A stretch of 64,000 nucleotides of DNA from Gaertneriomyces semiglobifer (Eukaryota > Chytridiomycota > Chytridiomycetes > Spizellomycetales > Spizellomycetaceae). Position 1 is the first letter of the stretch; each line of letters starts with the position of its first letter. Under the pieces are notes generated by a model. That model had not been told where the DNA came from and did not search any database. It saw only the letters and a program-made list of their open reading frames with translations. The position numbers were made by a program, and so were the translations under genes. Below are positions 21,880 to 33,291 of this stretch, in pieces. The stretch spans positions 62,001 to 126,000 of the forward strand of contig JAHLKF010000011.1 in the NCBI GenBank assembly GCA_025558075.1, read 5' to 3'.

Positions 21880-24800
21880 ATGTTTGCCTCTTTTTCTTCT
21901 GGTGAGTACCCAACTTTTCCCCGTGTGAAAAATCGAGTTGGATCTCCCTGACCTCTTTGTGTTGCTGATGGTGTGTAGGCTTTGGGCAGGCTGGTGAGTA
22001 TTTGAGCAACCCCCAAATTACTGGTGTTCACTGTCTCTCTGCCCCGCCCCTCGACCGGTACTGGTGAACGGGGCCGGGTGCTGTTTTGAACATGGCTCTT
22101 GGGCTGTGGGAATTTCAGCGCCCTGCCTCGTCCAACCCAGTACTGCGCTCCTGTGGGTTGTGCATTGTTGCCAGTGATTGCTTGGCAGCACTACGCACTC
22201 GGCGACGACTTTGACTCCGTCGTTTCGATGGTGTCGTCGTCGTCGTCTTGTGTGTTGGTGTTGTTGACGTGTGGCAGGCCTCCTTGTGTACTATTATTCC
22301 ATCCTATTTTGGCTTTCGTACCTGAGCTCGTTCTCTGAACGATCCTCACCGACTGCCGGCTTGTTGTCTCTATCGTCACTTGCCGTTGGGATTGGATGCA
22401 TTGGTCACATTGATAGCTTGTTATTACCTGTGGGAATTTTTTCCCAGCGTCGCATCGGACTAATCTGTCTTCCTCCTCTTTTCTAACTTTCTTTACTGCT
22501 ACCTATTAGGCACTACGCCAGCTGCCAACAACGGCACGGGCGTTCCGCCCTACCAACCCACCGCCGAGGTGGAGCCGGCCTCGGGCACTAGGCCGGCCGC
22601 AACGGTCAAGATCATGGCCATCGCGGCCATGCCGGCCTACTCCAACTTCTCGCAGGACGAGTTACGTTGGAAAGACTACTCGTCCGGCAAGAAGTTCGGA
22701 GCCGGTGCCCCCGCTCCTTTTGGAGCCGGTGCCCCGGGTGCCCCGAGCCCCGCTTTCGGAACCAGTGCCCCCGTCCCCACCCCCGCCTTTGGTGCCGGTG
22801 TTTCTGCCTCCGCCTTTGGAGCCAACCCTCCCGCCCCTGCCTTTGGAGCCGGTGCGCCCGTCCCAGGCTTTGGGACTGCTCCTCTCGCCGCTGGCTTTGG
22901 AGCCAACACCCCCGCTGCCTCTGGCACCTTTGGTGGTTCCTTTGGTGCTCCCGCCCAGACCTTTGGTGCGGCGTCCGCGTTTGGGCAACCCCAGCCCGCA
23001 GCCCCCAGTGCTTTTGGTGCCTTTGGTGCCACCCAAGTCCCCGGTTCTGTTCCCCCCACCAGTACCTTTGGACTCGGTGCCCCCGCTACCTCTTTTGGGA
23101 CCTCTCAAGTCCCTGGCGCTGCTCCCCTAGCCAGTGCCTTTGGATCCGCTGCACCCGCTTCTTCCGTTGGGTTTGGTGGTGGTTCCCTTGCTCCTTCCGC
23201 CGCTCCATTTGGAACCCTCTCGGCTTTTGGTCAGACCCAGCCTCCCGCTACGACCACGGCCGCCCCTATCACGTTCGGGTCGTTCCAAGCCCCCGCGCCT
23301 GCCTTTGGGAATGTCCCTACCTCGGTTTCGTTCACCGCTCCGAAAGTTCGCCCCCCCGCTTTCGGCATCACGACCTCCACAACACCCTTTGGAAACACTG
23401 CCACCGCAGCTACGTCCGGTGCTTTCGGGTCCTTCCTTGCTCCGGCCCCTGCATTTGGAACCTCTGTGCCGGCTCAACCGGCGGCTACGCAAGCTACCCC
23501 ATCCCTCTTTGGAGGATCCGCCTTTGGTGGTGCCACTGCTTTTGGTCAAGCCTCTCAGACTGCCAAGCCTTTGTTCAACACCGCGACCTTTGGCTCGTTT
23601 GCGAATCCCACTCAAATGAATGCCACCGCCTTTGGCACGAGTGCTCTTACCGCGAAACCGACTACGATCGCCACTTTTCAGGGTCCAAGTGCACCTGCAG
23701 CGACTCCACGCGTTGCACGGATCGATGACAATCCATATGGGACTCCACTCAAGGCTGAGCCCTCTCTCGTTCCCAAGAAGCCCGCTCCGGCCGCTCTTCT
23801 GTCGTCTTCTCTCAGAGTCAACCCTAGAGAACATGCTAACATTGCTATTCGCGGTTTGAAGACCCCCGTCGCTACCCGAAAGGTGCAAGCCTCCGGTGTT
23901 CCGTTCCCACCCCCTAGGACGAACCCTCGCCGCTTGGCCTTGGAAACTACCCCCGCTACGCCTTCTCGCATAGCGCCCATCCAGTCTCGTCAGCCGGAGT
24001 ACCTGCTCTACCCTGCAATCGAAGAGCTCCAGGAAATGTCCGATGACCAACTTCGAGCTGTCGCGGACTTTACTGTCATGGCTCCTGGCCTTGGTTGCGT
24101 GCGTTGGATAGAACCAGTTAACCTTCTCGAAGTCGTTCCCTCACGTGCCGAATTATCTCGAATCACCGGGGAGCTCGTTGTCTTCCGTTCTCGTGAGGTA
24201 TGGGTATATCCCGATCACTCCGGAAAGCCACCTGTCGGTTCTGGCCTTAACCGACCCGCTATTATCACCCTGTTGGGATGTTACCCGTCCGATAAGGACG
24301 GTAACCTGATTGAAGATCCTTTGCACCCTTCGGTGGATTCTCACACCACGTTCTTAAAGGAGATTGATGATACCGAATTCATGGCTTATCAAGTAGACGA
24401 TGGAACATGGATCTTCAGGGTGGAGCACTTCTCCCGCTACGGCCTGCCTCCGCAACGACCGACCGACGATGCGAACGCCGTGCCTCCTGAGACGCCCCCT
24501 CATTCAGCTGCGCCGTCTGAGGAACCAGCCTCTACTGTTGTGCCTTCTGAGGAACCAGTCCCTGCTGTTCCCGCGCCTTCCGAAGCACTGCTCTCTGCCG
24601 TTCCGGCCCAGTATGAGGAACCAGTCCCTACTATTGTGCCTTCTGAGGAACCAGTCGCTACTGTTCCCGCGCCTTCCGACGAACAGCCCACCCAAACTCC
24701 GCAGACTCCATCGCCTGGGATTGTCTCTAACGCTCATTTGGCTGCCCCGCCTGCACAACAGACTACTTTGCACGCTCAAGACAACCCTGCCCTTCCTAGG

Positions 24801-27800
24801 AGGCCTCCCTTAAAAAGGAGCTCCCGTCAGAGAATCACACCTGAGAGCGGCTCAAGCAAACGCTATACTCCTTACGACAAGAATCAACGCAATGTGTTCA
24901 ATGCTACAAGAAGGCCACCAGGAAGGGCCTCACTTGAGAACCGTGGTTCATTGACCCCTCCCGCCCGGAGCCCACTTCTCTTGCAAAGGGGCATCCTGTC
25001 GCCAGCCAACGCTTATCGAAGGCCGTTCTTCTCAACTCCCACTCCGTTAAAACGTACTACGATAGCAACTCCTGCCCGAGAGAGCCTTACTTCCGCTCCC
25101 GTCAAAGATACAATAGCAACTCCTGCCCGAGAGAGACTTGCTTCCGCTCCCGTCAAAAAGTCATCCAACAGACCCTTTACTCCCTACAATAAGTTGGCCC
25201 GCAGAATATTCAGCCCTCCGAAAGCATCGCCCTTAGCTGGTCCTGGAGATGGCACCATGCGACCAAGACTAGTTCGCCAACATAGCAGGGTCATTCACGA
25301 CGAAGACATTGGCGAAAATGAATCGGCCTCTGAAACGGCCGCGCGATTCTGCGATGTACCTGCTTCCACCACGTCGCCACCTCAAGATAACCTGTTTTCG
25401 AACACTTGTACACGAACCAAGAATATACGTCAAAATAACCCACCTTCGAACACTTTTACGCAAGCCAGGGCTATTCGTGTTTCGGCCCCGCCGGCACCTC
25501 AAGATAACCTACTTTCAAACACTTCTACACGAACCAAGAATATACGTGTCTCGGCCACGCCGGTACCTCAAGATATGCTTTCGAACACTTCTACACGAAC
25601 CCAGAATATACGTGTTTCGGCCCCGCCGGCACCTCAAGATAACCCGCTTTTGAACACTTCTACACGAACTCAGAATATACGTGTTTCGGCCTCGCCGGTA
25701 CCTCAAGATAACCCGCTTTTGAACACTTCTACACGAACTCAGAATATACGTGCCTCGGCCACGCCGGCACCTCAAGATAACCCGCTTTCGAACACTTCTA
25801 CACGAACTCAGAATATACGTGTCTCGGCCACGCCGGCACCTCAATATAGCCCGCTTTCGAACACTTCTACACGAACTCAGAATATACGTGCCTCGGCCAC
25901 GCCGGCACCTCAAGATAACCCGCTTTCGAACACTTCTACACGAACTCAGAATATACGTGTCTCGGCCACGCCGGCACCTCAATATAGCCCGCTTTCGAAC
26001 ACTTCTACACGAACTCAGAATATACGTGTCTCGGCCACGCCGGCACCTCAAGATAACCCGCTTTCGAACACTTCTACACGAACTCAGAATATACGTGTCT
26101 CGGCCACGCCGGCACCTCAAGATAGCCCGCTTTCGAACACTTCTACACGAACTCAGAATATACGTGTTTCGGCCACCACGGCTTCTCAAGATGAACACGT
26201 GCCCGCCACCAATTCCGAAACTCAAGTGGAGCCTGATCCCATTCCCACGTGCACTTGCGGGTGTACTTGCGGTTTCAAAAAGACTCTAGTACCTACTTCT
26301 ATCAGTATCAATTCTCAACCGAAACATTCAACAACGGGTACACAAACCGGTAGCGAAGGCGAACCAATCACAGTTGGGACCCAAACACATATCTTGCGCA
26401 TTACTTTCTCAACACAAACGGACGATGAGCCTCCGATCATATCTCCTCGTCGAAACATCAACTCATTGAAATTCACCATGGCACATATGAAGGCTCCGTT
26501 CCCATGTCCAAGAAGAAGATCAATGGGGGAATCGCCCAAGAAGGCTACCGCCCTAGCATTTCCAAGAAGAAGATCCATGGGGGAATCACCCAAGAAGGCT
26601 ACCCGAGGTCCAAGAAGAAGATCCATGGGGGAATCACCCTTGAAGACCAAGACCACTGAGTCATTGTTTGGCCCCAGCATCGAATCCAGCCGTCCCGTCA
26701 ATGTCGATACGCTGGGTGCTTCCTCAGATGGTAACAATGCTCGTCCTGAACAGAACCCCGAAGTCCCTACCCCAATGGAAGACGTGGTGTCTCAAGCTCC
26801 GATGATACAATGCAACGCGCCAATTATCATCCCGAACTTGCAGAACACCGAGGCCCCTACCCCGATGGAAGACGTGGTGTCTCAAGCTCCGATGATACAA
26901 TGCAACGCGCCAATTATCATCCCGACCTTGCAGAACACCGAGGCCCCTACCCCGATGGAAGACGTGGTGTCTCAAGCTCCGATGATACAATGCAACGCGC
27001 CAGCTGTCATCCCGACCTTGCAGAACACCGAGCCCAGCACCCCAATAGACGATGTGGTTTCTCAAGCTCCGATGATACAATGCAACGCGCCAGCTATCAT
27101 CCCGACCTTGCAGAACACCGAGCCCAGCACCCCAATTGAAGATGTGGTCTCTCAAGCTCCGATGATACAATGCAACGCGCCAGCTATCATCCCGACCTTG
27201 CAGAACACCGAGCCCAGCACTCCAATGACACGAGTACATGCCGCAGCCACGCCGTTTGCCCCAAGGAAGAACGGTAGCGGCCGCCGCATTCTCAAGTCGA
27301 CCGCAACGGACGTCGACTATCAAGATTCCAACGCAGATGATGATGCTATCGCAGTCACACCTGCCTTACGGAATAAGAGCAAGAATTGCAACACTGAGTC
27401 CATGGTACCACTGCACTTTAGTGGACAAGAAAATGACGCAGACAATGAGTACCCTACTACCCCAAGGAGCACCAAGAAGGACAAAGGCAAAGGCCGTTGG
27501 ACTGATCCAATTATCCCTTCGGACCCCGAAAGTACGGTGGACTTCACTTTGTACTGGCACAACGGAGAGGTTACTTCCTACTGGCTTGACGCTTTTCTGC
27601 GAGGTGATACAAGCGCCCCAATCTTGGAAGTCTATGAACACAGGAAGATGATACATGGGCCTCGCGCGCTGTTCATTCCCGGTGCTGAATTCATACCTGC
27701 TGGTCCCCGAAACTCTCTGCCTCTCTACAGGGCCATGGATCTCGTGGTTCTTCCAGAAAAGATGGGGGAGGAAGAAGTCGAAATGCTTGGAGGACCCGAG

Positions 27801-29144
27801 CACTTCATGAGGATGGTTGACCTTGACTATACTATGCTTCCTCAATGCGACAATTTTGCCAATGCCTTACACGATCAAGATTTGGCAAGGTATGGTGACA
27901 TTTATGAAGATGTACAGATGCACCAGGTTGTGGGATTAAACGGTGGAGAGTCGAGCGGTGGAGCGTCGAGCAGTGGAGGAATAAGCGACGGAGAGTCGAT
28001 CGGTGGGCTCTTAAGCAGTGGAGAGTCTAACAGTGGAGAGTCGATTGGTGGGCTCTTAAGCAATGGGGAGTCGACTGGTGGGCCCTTAAGCCATGGAGAG
28101 TCGAACGGTGGACAGTTGATCGGTGGAATGTTAAGCAGTGGAGAGTCGAGCAGTGGAGGAATAAGTGATGGAGAATCGATCGGTGGGCTCTTAAGCAATG
28201 GAGAGTCGAACGGTGGACAGTTGATCGGTGGAACAATAAGCAGTGGAGAGCCCATCGGTGGAGGGTCGATCAGTGGAGGAATAAGCGAAGGAGGATCAAT
28301 CGGGGCGCTCTTAAGCAATGGAGAGTCGACCGGTGAAGAGTCGACCGGTGGGCTCTTAAGCAGTGGAGAGTCGACCGGTGAAGAGTCGACCGGTGGGCTC
28401 TTAAGCAGTGGAGAGTCGACCGGTGAAGAGTCGACCGGTGGGCTTTTAAGCAGTGGAGAGTCGAGCGGTGGAGAATCCAGCGGCCATGACCGCGGATATG
28501 AGTACTTGGACACGGATAGTGAGGAGTACAAGGATCTTCCATTGAACAACACTCCTCACTTAGGTTCAGACGATGTGCCTATGCAGAAGCAAGCTGGTGC
28601 CTTGCTGCCAGGCAGGTCTGCTGAGATGCCCGAAGAAGAAAGCCTCAAACGAAAGAGGAGCGAAGACGATGTGGAGCCTGTAAATAAGAAAGCGAAAACC
28701 GCTCACGGTATCAAGAAGCCTGTAAATAAGAAGACGAAAACCGCTCGCGGTATCAAGAAGCCTGTAAATAAGAAAGCGAAAACCGCTCGCAGTATCAAGG
28801 AAGTGCTGCCAGGCAGGTCTGTTGAGATACCCAACGAAGAAAGCCTCAAACGAAAGAGAGGCGAAGACGATGTGGAGCCTGTAAATAAGAAAGCGAAAAC
28901 CGCTCGCGGTATCAAGGAGCCAGAAATAACCGCTGGCAGTAGCAAGGAGACTGTAAATAAGAAAACCAAATCCGCTCGCGGTATCAGGGAGCCAGAGGTA
29001 ACCGCTGGCAATAGCAAGGAGGCCGAAGGAACCGCTCGCAAGACTCGCAAGCAGCAGCAAGCAACTAGAACAAGTCGCAAGACCATGGAGCCAGTGGCCC
29101 CCGCTCGCCGATCTGCGAGATTGGCTGAGAAGCAGAAGACGTGA
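21880..29144 (+). CDS. NUP98-type nucleoporin with a giant repeat-rich tail
   Basis: Three exons (21880-21901, 21979-21993, 22510-29144) join to 2,223 aa. The 22-nt and 15-nt first exons give MFASFSSGFGQAG, like the start of NUP98. Residues about 24-72 form a GLEBS motif (AIAAMPAYSNFSQDELRWKD), the binding site for the mRNA-export factor Rae1/Gle2. FG-type repeats (AFG, TFG, PFG) run to about residue 410. Residues about 506-657 match the NUP98 autoproteolytic domain, including KPPVGSGLNRPA and the catalytic HFSRYG with predicted cleavage between F653 and S654. Unlike yeast Nup145 or human NUP98-96, what follows is not Nup96. It is about 1,570 aa of arrays plus one folded-looking segment (FTLYWHNGEVTSYWLDAFLR). 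The tail ends in Lys-rich NLS-like repeats and RRSARLAEKQK. Intron 2 (516 nt) is unusually long here. Confidence 0.8.
24426..24434 (+). other. Predicted autoproteolysis site (His-Phe-Ser)
   Basis: Codons for H652, F653 and S654 in the NUP98-like protein, within HFSRYG. In NUP98 the serine attacks the preceding peptide bond. All three residues are conserved here, so self-cleavage is expected by family analogy. Confidence 0.75.
25374..26183 (+). repeat. 69-bp coding tandem repeat (23 aa)
   Basis: About ten good and two degenerate units of a 23-residue repeat built on APQDNPLSNTSTRTQNIRV, in frame in the NUP98-like tail. Several units are nearly identical in DNA. An alternation between QDNPLSN and QYSPLSN units suggests two-unit block duplications. 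Confidence 0.9.
26508..26645 (+). repeat. PRRRSMGESPKK repeat, three copies
   Basis: Three near-identical basic motifs (PRRRSMGESP plus KKAT or LKT) in the NUP98-like tail. RRRS and SP resemble basophilic and proline-directed phosphorylation sites; the basic clusters resemble nuclear localisation signals. Confidence 0.8.
26758..27225 (+). repeat. 90-bp coding tandem repeat (30 aa), five units
   Basis: Five exact-period units encoding a 30-residue repeat with the core TPMEDVVSQAPMIQCNAP, each containing one Cys. In frame in the NUP98-like tail. Confidence 0.9.
27940..28485 (+). repeat. Gly-Glu-Ser low-complexity repeat
   Basis: Array of SSGES, NGES and TGEES blocks separated by GGLL. The last units follow a 45-bp period (SSGESTGEESTGGLL). 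In frame in the NUP98-like tail; probably disordered, with periodic Leu-Leu stickers. Confidence 0.85.
28673..29000 (+). repeat. Lys-rich VNKKAKTARGIK repeat
   Basis: Five copies of a 12-14-residue basic motif near the C-terminus of the NUP98-like protein, interspersed with a duplicated ESLKRKR(S/G)EDDVEP block. Bipartite-NLS-like and possibly nucleic-acid binding. Confidence 0.85.
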
Positions 29145-29611
29145 TGCCAAATATTTAATGTACATATGTTTTTGTCTTCTTTAATATGTTGTATAAAACT
29201 AGGCAAAAATACAAAAAAATTTCTGTAATATGGTCCCCTTCCTCTTGTGATGATGATCTCAACTGGCATCATGGATCTCAACGAAAGGAAAGTGTCCGAA
29301 CGGTGAAGTCCGGACACACAATGACAACTGGGCCATGTGACTAGTCATGTGAGCGCATATGTATCATGTGATACGGTGTTATTGATCACTTTGGTGCCCT
29401 TTGAACGTGTCGTTGACTATTTTGGATGGTTTGATGGCACTTCACATCACATCAGAGTTCTGTCCTTACGTGGTCCGAGGGAAATCGCCTGCTGCTTCCA
29501 ATAATCCATTGGTTAGTTGAGGTGAACGGTTTTGGTGTGCAGTGAGCACCAGTTGTTCGTGATAATCGGGTTATCTTTCAACGTCCAGAAGAGGACATTC
29601 AACATCAAGAC
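29145..29611. other. Intergenic region NUP98-like to MMS2
   Basis: 467 bases between plus-strand genes. No gene, RNA or repeat recognised. Confidence 0.5.
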
Positions 29612-30554
29612 ATGGCCAAGGGTGCGTAGTGTTGGCACGCTTGCAGATGCATGATGCGTAAAATCGCGACATTCCAAGCGTTTTTAACTGTTCTGGCCTT
29701 TTCCATTGATAGTTCCGCGAAACTTTCGCCTCTTGGAGGAACTTGAGCGTGGAGAGAAGGCGATTGGAGATGGCACCATCTCTTACGGTCTTGCCGACGC
29801 GGAGGATATGACAATGAGCCATTGGAATGGAACTATTATTGGTCCTGGTCATGTAGGTATTTCTTGGGGGGAACTTTTGAGTTGAGTGCAAGCGTCCCAA
29901 ATGGAGCAGATGAGGACGAGGGAGACATTTTTGGATTTCTTTGCGTCTTTGGGAAGGACAATGGAGCAACTTTTGCTAGTGGATTGCCACCTGGAAGGCT
30001 CATCCGAAGTGATAGCAAGTAGTCCGGTTGGAACCTTCTTTGCCGGGCTCTGGAGATTGTCGGCCTCGATGAGTTGGGCGTACCCCTCATTGTCGCATGC
30101 GAGCCGCTCACTGTACTCCACGGTCAAGATTGCTTACTGCCATTTCTCCTCTTTTATGCCATTCCGTTGTGTATAGACGGTACACGAGAACCGCATCTAC
30201 TCTTTAAAGTTCTACTGTGGGCCCGACTACCCCGACAAGCCGCCTCTAGTTCAGTTTGTTTCAAAGATCAACTTGCCAGGCGTCAACCAATCTAATGGCA
30301 AGGTTGAGAAACTGGCGTGTTTGGGTGACTGGAAGAGAAACTACGGGATGCAAACGGTCTTGAGCGAGTTGCGGAGGTGAGCTTCAGACGGGCGAGGCAG
30401 TACTGTCGCGTGCCTTCCCTGTCGCCACTCCAGTGGGTGATGGGATTGAAACTAAGTCACTCTTTCTGCTTTTTTTTTTTTTGGTTTCGATAGAGAAATG
30501 GCCAATCCCTCAAACAAAAAGCTATCTCAACCAGCTGAGGGCAGTACGTTTTAA
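29612..30554 (+). CDS. MMS2: Ubiquitin E2 variant Mms2/UEV1
   Basis: Catalytically inactive E2 variant that pairs with Ubc13 to build Lys63-linked ubiquitin chains in error-free DNA-damage tolerance. Four exons (29612-29621, 29713-29852, 30177-30376, 30494-30554) give 136 aa (yeast Mms2, 137). The first exon is only 10 nt (ATG GCC AAG G). Family blocks: [56 protein letters not shown] and [19 protein letters not shown]. The end, [13 protein letters not shown], matches the fungal C-terminus. The canonical E2 HPN and active-site Cys context is absent, as in all UEVs. Intron 2 (324 nt) is long for this genome. Confidence 0.93.
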
Positions 30555-31070
30555 AAACAAGTGTTCCACAGAACCATCGTGCCCATTACTTCGTATGTAA
30601 ATGTGACAAATCGTTTCCTCGGGTTTCCCTTGTGGGTGAGGAGAAGTATAGAACTTGGTGCATTAGCTAGCCACATGGAGGGGCGGAATAGATACCATCG
30701 ATGACATGCGGACTGCTTGAAGGGCCACATGCGTTACTCCTCGCACCTCCTTTCACGTTTCCATCCGTACCTATCGGCGGTGTACAATAACATCTAGGTC
30801 TGCACAACATAGTAAACACTCGTTGTGACGGTTAGCAGACCTTGGAGCTGCTTGGTCACCCATCCGAAACCTTCACTGTAAACGTTTTCACAAAGGAATG
30901 CAACGATATTGCATTAATTATCATCATCATATCTCTTTGGAAATAAGTAGTATTTACACCGGGGAGTCTTGCTTCAAGCGACTGCAGGTCCGCATATCTA
31001 ATTAACCGGTCAAGGAATTTCCCCGTCAAATAGATTTGGTAGAAATAAGGAAAGCCAGATCGCAGTTCAA
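30555..31070. other. Convergent intergenic region MMS2/SmF
   Basis: 516 bases between convergent 3' ends. No feature recognised. Confidence 0.5.
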
Positions 31071-31549
31071 TCACTCTTCCATTGTGTCACCCTCCTCTTC
31101 CAGTCGTCTCACGTACAAGATGTTATTGCATCTGCAGAGTTAGCAAGAGGGTCAGTTGTGATTCATTCACGCACGACATGCCCAAATTATTCAACGGACC
31201 GGACAAGGACTTCTCCCAGAACACCCGTCGACGTTCCGTCAATAAACTCTTCTGTATTTGCAAGCTGTATGCCGGGAATAATAGGTTTTAGTGCTCAGTC
31301 CACGAGACGTAAATGGCACTTGGATAACACATGCTGCAACCGTCGCTCACCTGCATGTTCATGTACGAATCTACTGATACCAGTAGTCCCTTGTACTCTT
31401 GCCCCCACTTTAACCGGACCATGATGGGCTTTCCTGTGAGCTCATTGAGGAACGGCTTTGGGTTTACTGGAACGAACTGTCAAACGCACATCAATGTTAG
31501 TCGCTTTGACCACCCTCAATACCATGCAACGCTGAACACCTACCGCCAT
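31071..31549 (-). CDS. SMX3: Small nuclear ribonucleoprotein SmF
   Basis: Sm-core protein F of spliceosomal U1, U2, U4 and U5 snRNPs. Four minus-strand exons (31549-31544, 31476-31351, 31264-31200, 31131-31071) give 85 aa; human SNRPF has 86. The first exon is 6 nt (Met-Ala), then [16 protein letters not shown], the Sm1 motif [20 protein letters not shown] and the Sm2 core with [10 protein letters not shown]. The third donor splits the Arg codon before CNN, and only that choice restores the invariant RCNN. None of the longer open frames on either strand in this stretch corresponds to the gene. Confidence 0.93.
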
Positions 31550-32074
31550 TGTGTGTGCTTATATACCCTTCCCAAGTCCCTTTTCCAAAATCCCAGCGTT
31601 GCCTTGATTCCGTTTTCCAGTTCGTCGCTTCGATGCTTCGTTTGCTGCCTCAAAGTGGATCGCAGGTGCGTTGTCATATCAACAGCGCGTCGAACCAAGG
31701 GCGTTGAATGCGAAGGTCTTTAAGTCAAACCAAGCGGCAACTGTCAACAGGAATCTTTTATGTTTCTCATCGAGCATTATTATTGAAGACGAAAACGGTG
31801 CTGTTGCTCTCCTCCTTGGCTGTTTAACGGGTGGAAGGTCGTTGCTTTCAAAACGATTGTAGAAACGGCAGCATCCGACACGGGGACACTTGCGCGAAGA
31901 CTCGTCCGCGCAACAAAGGCGGCCTGTCGCTCACTGCAACAGTTTGCACCTCGTTATTGAGCAACACGGTATTGGAACTCTCGGCTACGAAACAATCAAA
32001 GAATCAATTCCGCCTTAATGGACGCCAGCATTCCTACCATCAAAGGTACATGACGCGTTGCAACTAGTACAGGA
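31550..32074. other. Divergent region SmF/SH3 gene with coding-like pieces
   Basis: 525 bases between divergent genes. The last 230 bases hold short plus-strand peptides that look like real helices in alternating frames: TGTLARRLVRATKAACRSLQ, HGIGTLGYETIKESIPP, MDASIPTIK. They may be unresolved 5' exons of the SH3 gene. The intron separating the last from that gene would be only 22-27 nt. Confidence 0.35.
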
Positions 32075-33291
32075 ATGGGGTTTGGCCTACTTGACGCTAA
32101 CCAAGGAAGCGCTTTACTTGTAGTCGCTGATGCGGATGATCCGCCACAGGCCGGCACAACAACACCGTCCGATGCAGACACCCTCAAGAGACAGTCAACG
32201 GGTAGTCAAGATCTTGACTTGGACAGTACCGGAAGCGGTAAAAGAGTGAAGGGTCCGCATCACCAACGTTTCTCCCAAATAGAAGGTTTGTAACTCATCT
32301 CATTTTGGGGCGGGATTATGATGTTGGAGCCGCATACTCATTTTTTTGTTTCAAAACAGTCATACCCGGCGTAAAAGTCCGAGATTTTGCGTACGCCCTC
32401 ACAGACCCACGTCATTACGGACTCCCATTACTCGACAATTCAAATCGCAGTAGTCGAAGCAGTGTTGATAGCGACTGGCCCAGTTCTTCATCAGACGAAG
32501 GGGACGCTTCCTATTCTTCTTCTGAGCGGCTTTTCGAATCCGACGACGAGCGGCGCCATGGCACATCGGTACCGACGTCGGTCTCCCATGTGAATTTTCA
32601 CCAGGTCGTCCTACCGGCATTAGCAAAAGAAATTGCGCAACACATGCAAGAAATGGATGTGATGTTCTACAAAGCCAAAGCGATGTTTGATTTTAACAAA
32701 GTAACCGAATGGGAAATGTCAATCTGTGAAGGCGATGAATTAGTGATAGCAGTTACACGCACTCAATCAACTACCACCAATAACGAAGAGGAACAGCAAA
32801 GCACACAACATGCACGAGACCCCTCAGAAACCTCCATGGATAATTCGGCGACTCCGCGCGGTTCAGTGGCTACCGGGTTAGATGAACGGTGGGCATCGAT
32901 TGATGAAATTGCAAAGGACGCAGAAACGAAAACATCAGACATTCAGAGCGCAAAATCGAGTACAAATTCGTTGAGTCAAGCGGCGTCAGCCGTGACTTTG
33001 CACAGTGATCCATCGGCACAGGACCTAGCGGGCCAGCTGACCCAGTTGTTGGATTATGCAGAGGTATATGGTGAGGGGTGGGTCACTGCTTTGAGGATCA
33101 AGTGCAAAGGTCGTCTCTCTGGAGATGCCGTTGGGGATGAAACACCGTCGACAGGAAACGGTTCACCGGGAGTGAAGGCCGACGAACGATTTTCCGCCAA
33201 AAAAGGCAAAGTGAGAATCAAACTTGTGGATATGGGATTGATACCGGGCAATTACATTGAGCGCGTGGAGGTAGATGCAGCAGGCGTCTAA
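32075..33291 (+). CDS. SH3-domain adaptor, possibly Nbp2/Skb5-like
   Basis: Two exons (32075-32285, 32360-33291) give 380 aa from the ATG at 32075; earlier exons are possible. After an acidic Ser-rich region comes VKVRDFAYALTDPRHYG, a block I recall preceding the SH3 in fungal Nbp2/Skb5-type adaptors, which tune stress MAP-kinase pathways. The SH3 is split. Its first half, YKAKAMFDFNKVTEWEMSI with GDELVI, starts near residue 174. The second half, YGEGWVTALRI, lies near 308, after about 100 inserted residues. A second insert of about 40 residues precedes MGLIPGNYIERV. The flanking halves keep ALYDF-, GW- and PxNYI-type residues, so the fold is probably intact with disordered loop insertions. 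Family assignment is tentative. Confidence 0.7.

Noticed and set aside
22662..24050. Alternative-frame Gly/Arg- or Pro-rich ORFs across the FG region
   Set aside because: Low-complexity coding DNA opens all frames; only the FG frame connects to GLEBS and the autoproteolytic domain.
25515..26225. Long minus-strand frame with Arg/Cys repeats opposite the 69-bp array
   Set aside because: It is the antisense shadow of an in-frame repeat; the periodicity comes from the plus-strand coding array.
26724..28552. Minus-strand frames with WRVALYHRSLR and SPPVDSP repeats
   Set aside because: Antisense shadows of the 90-bp and GES arrays of the NUP98-like gene.
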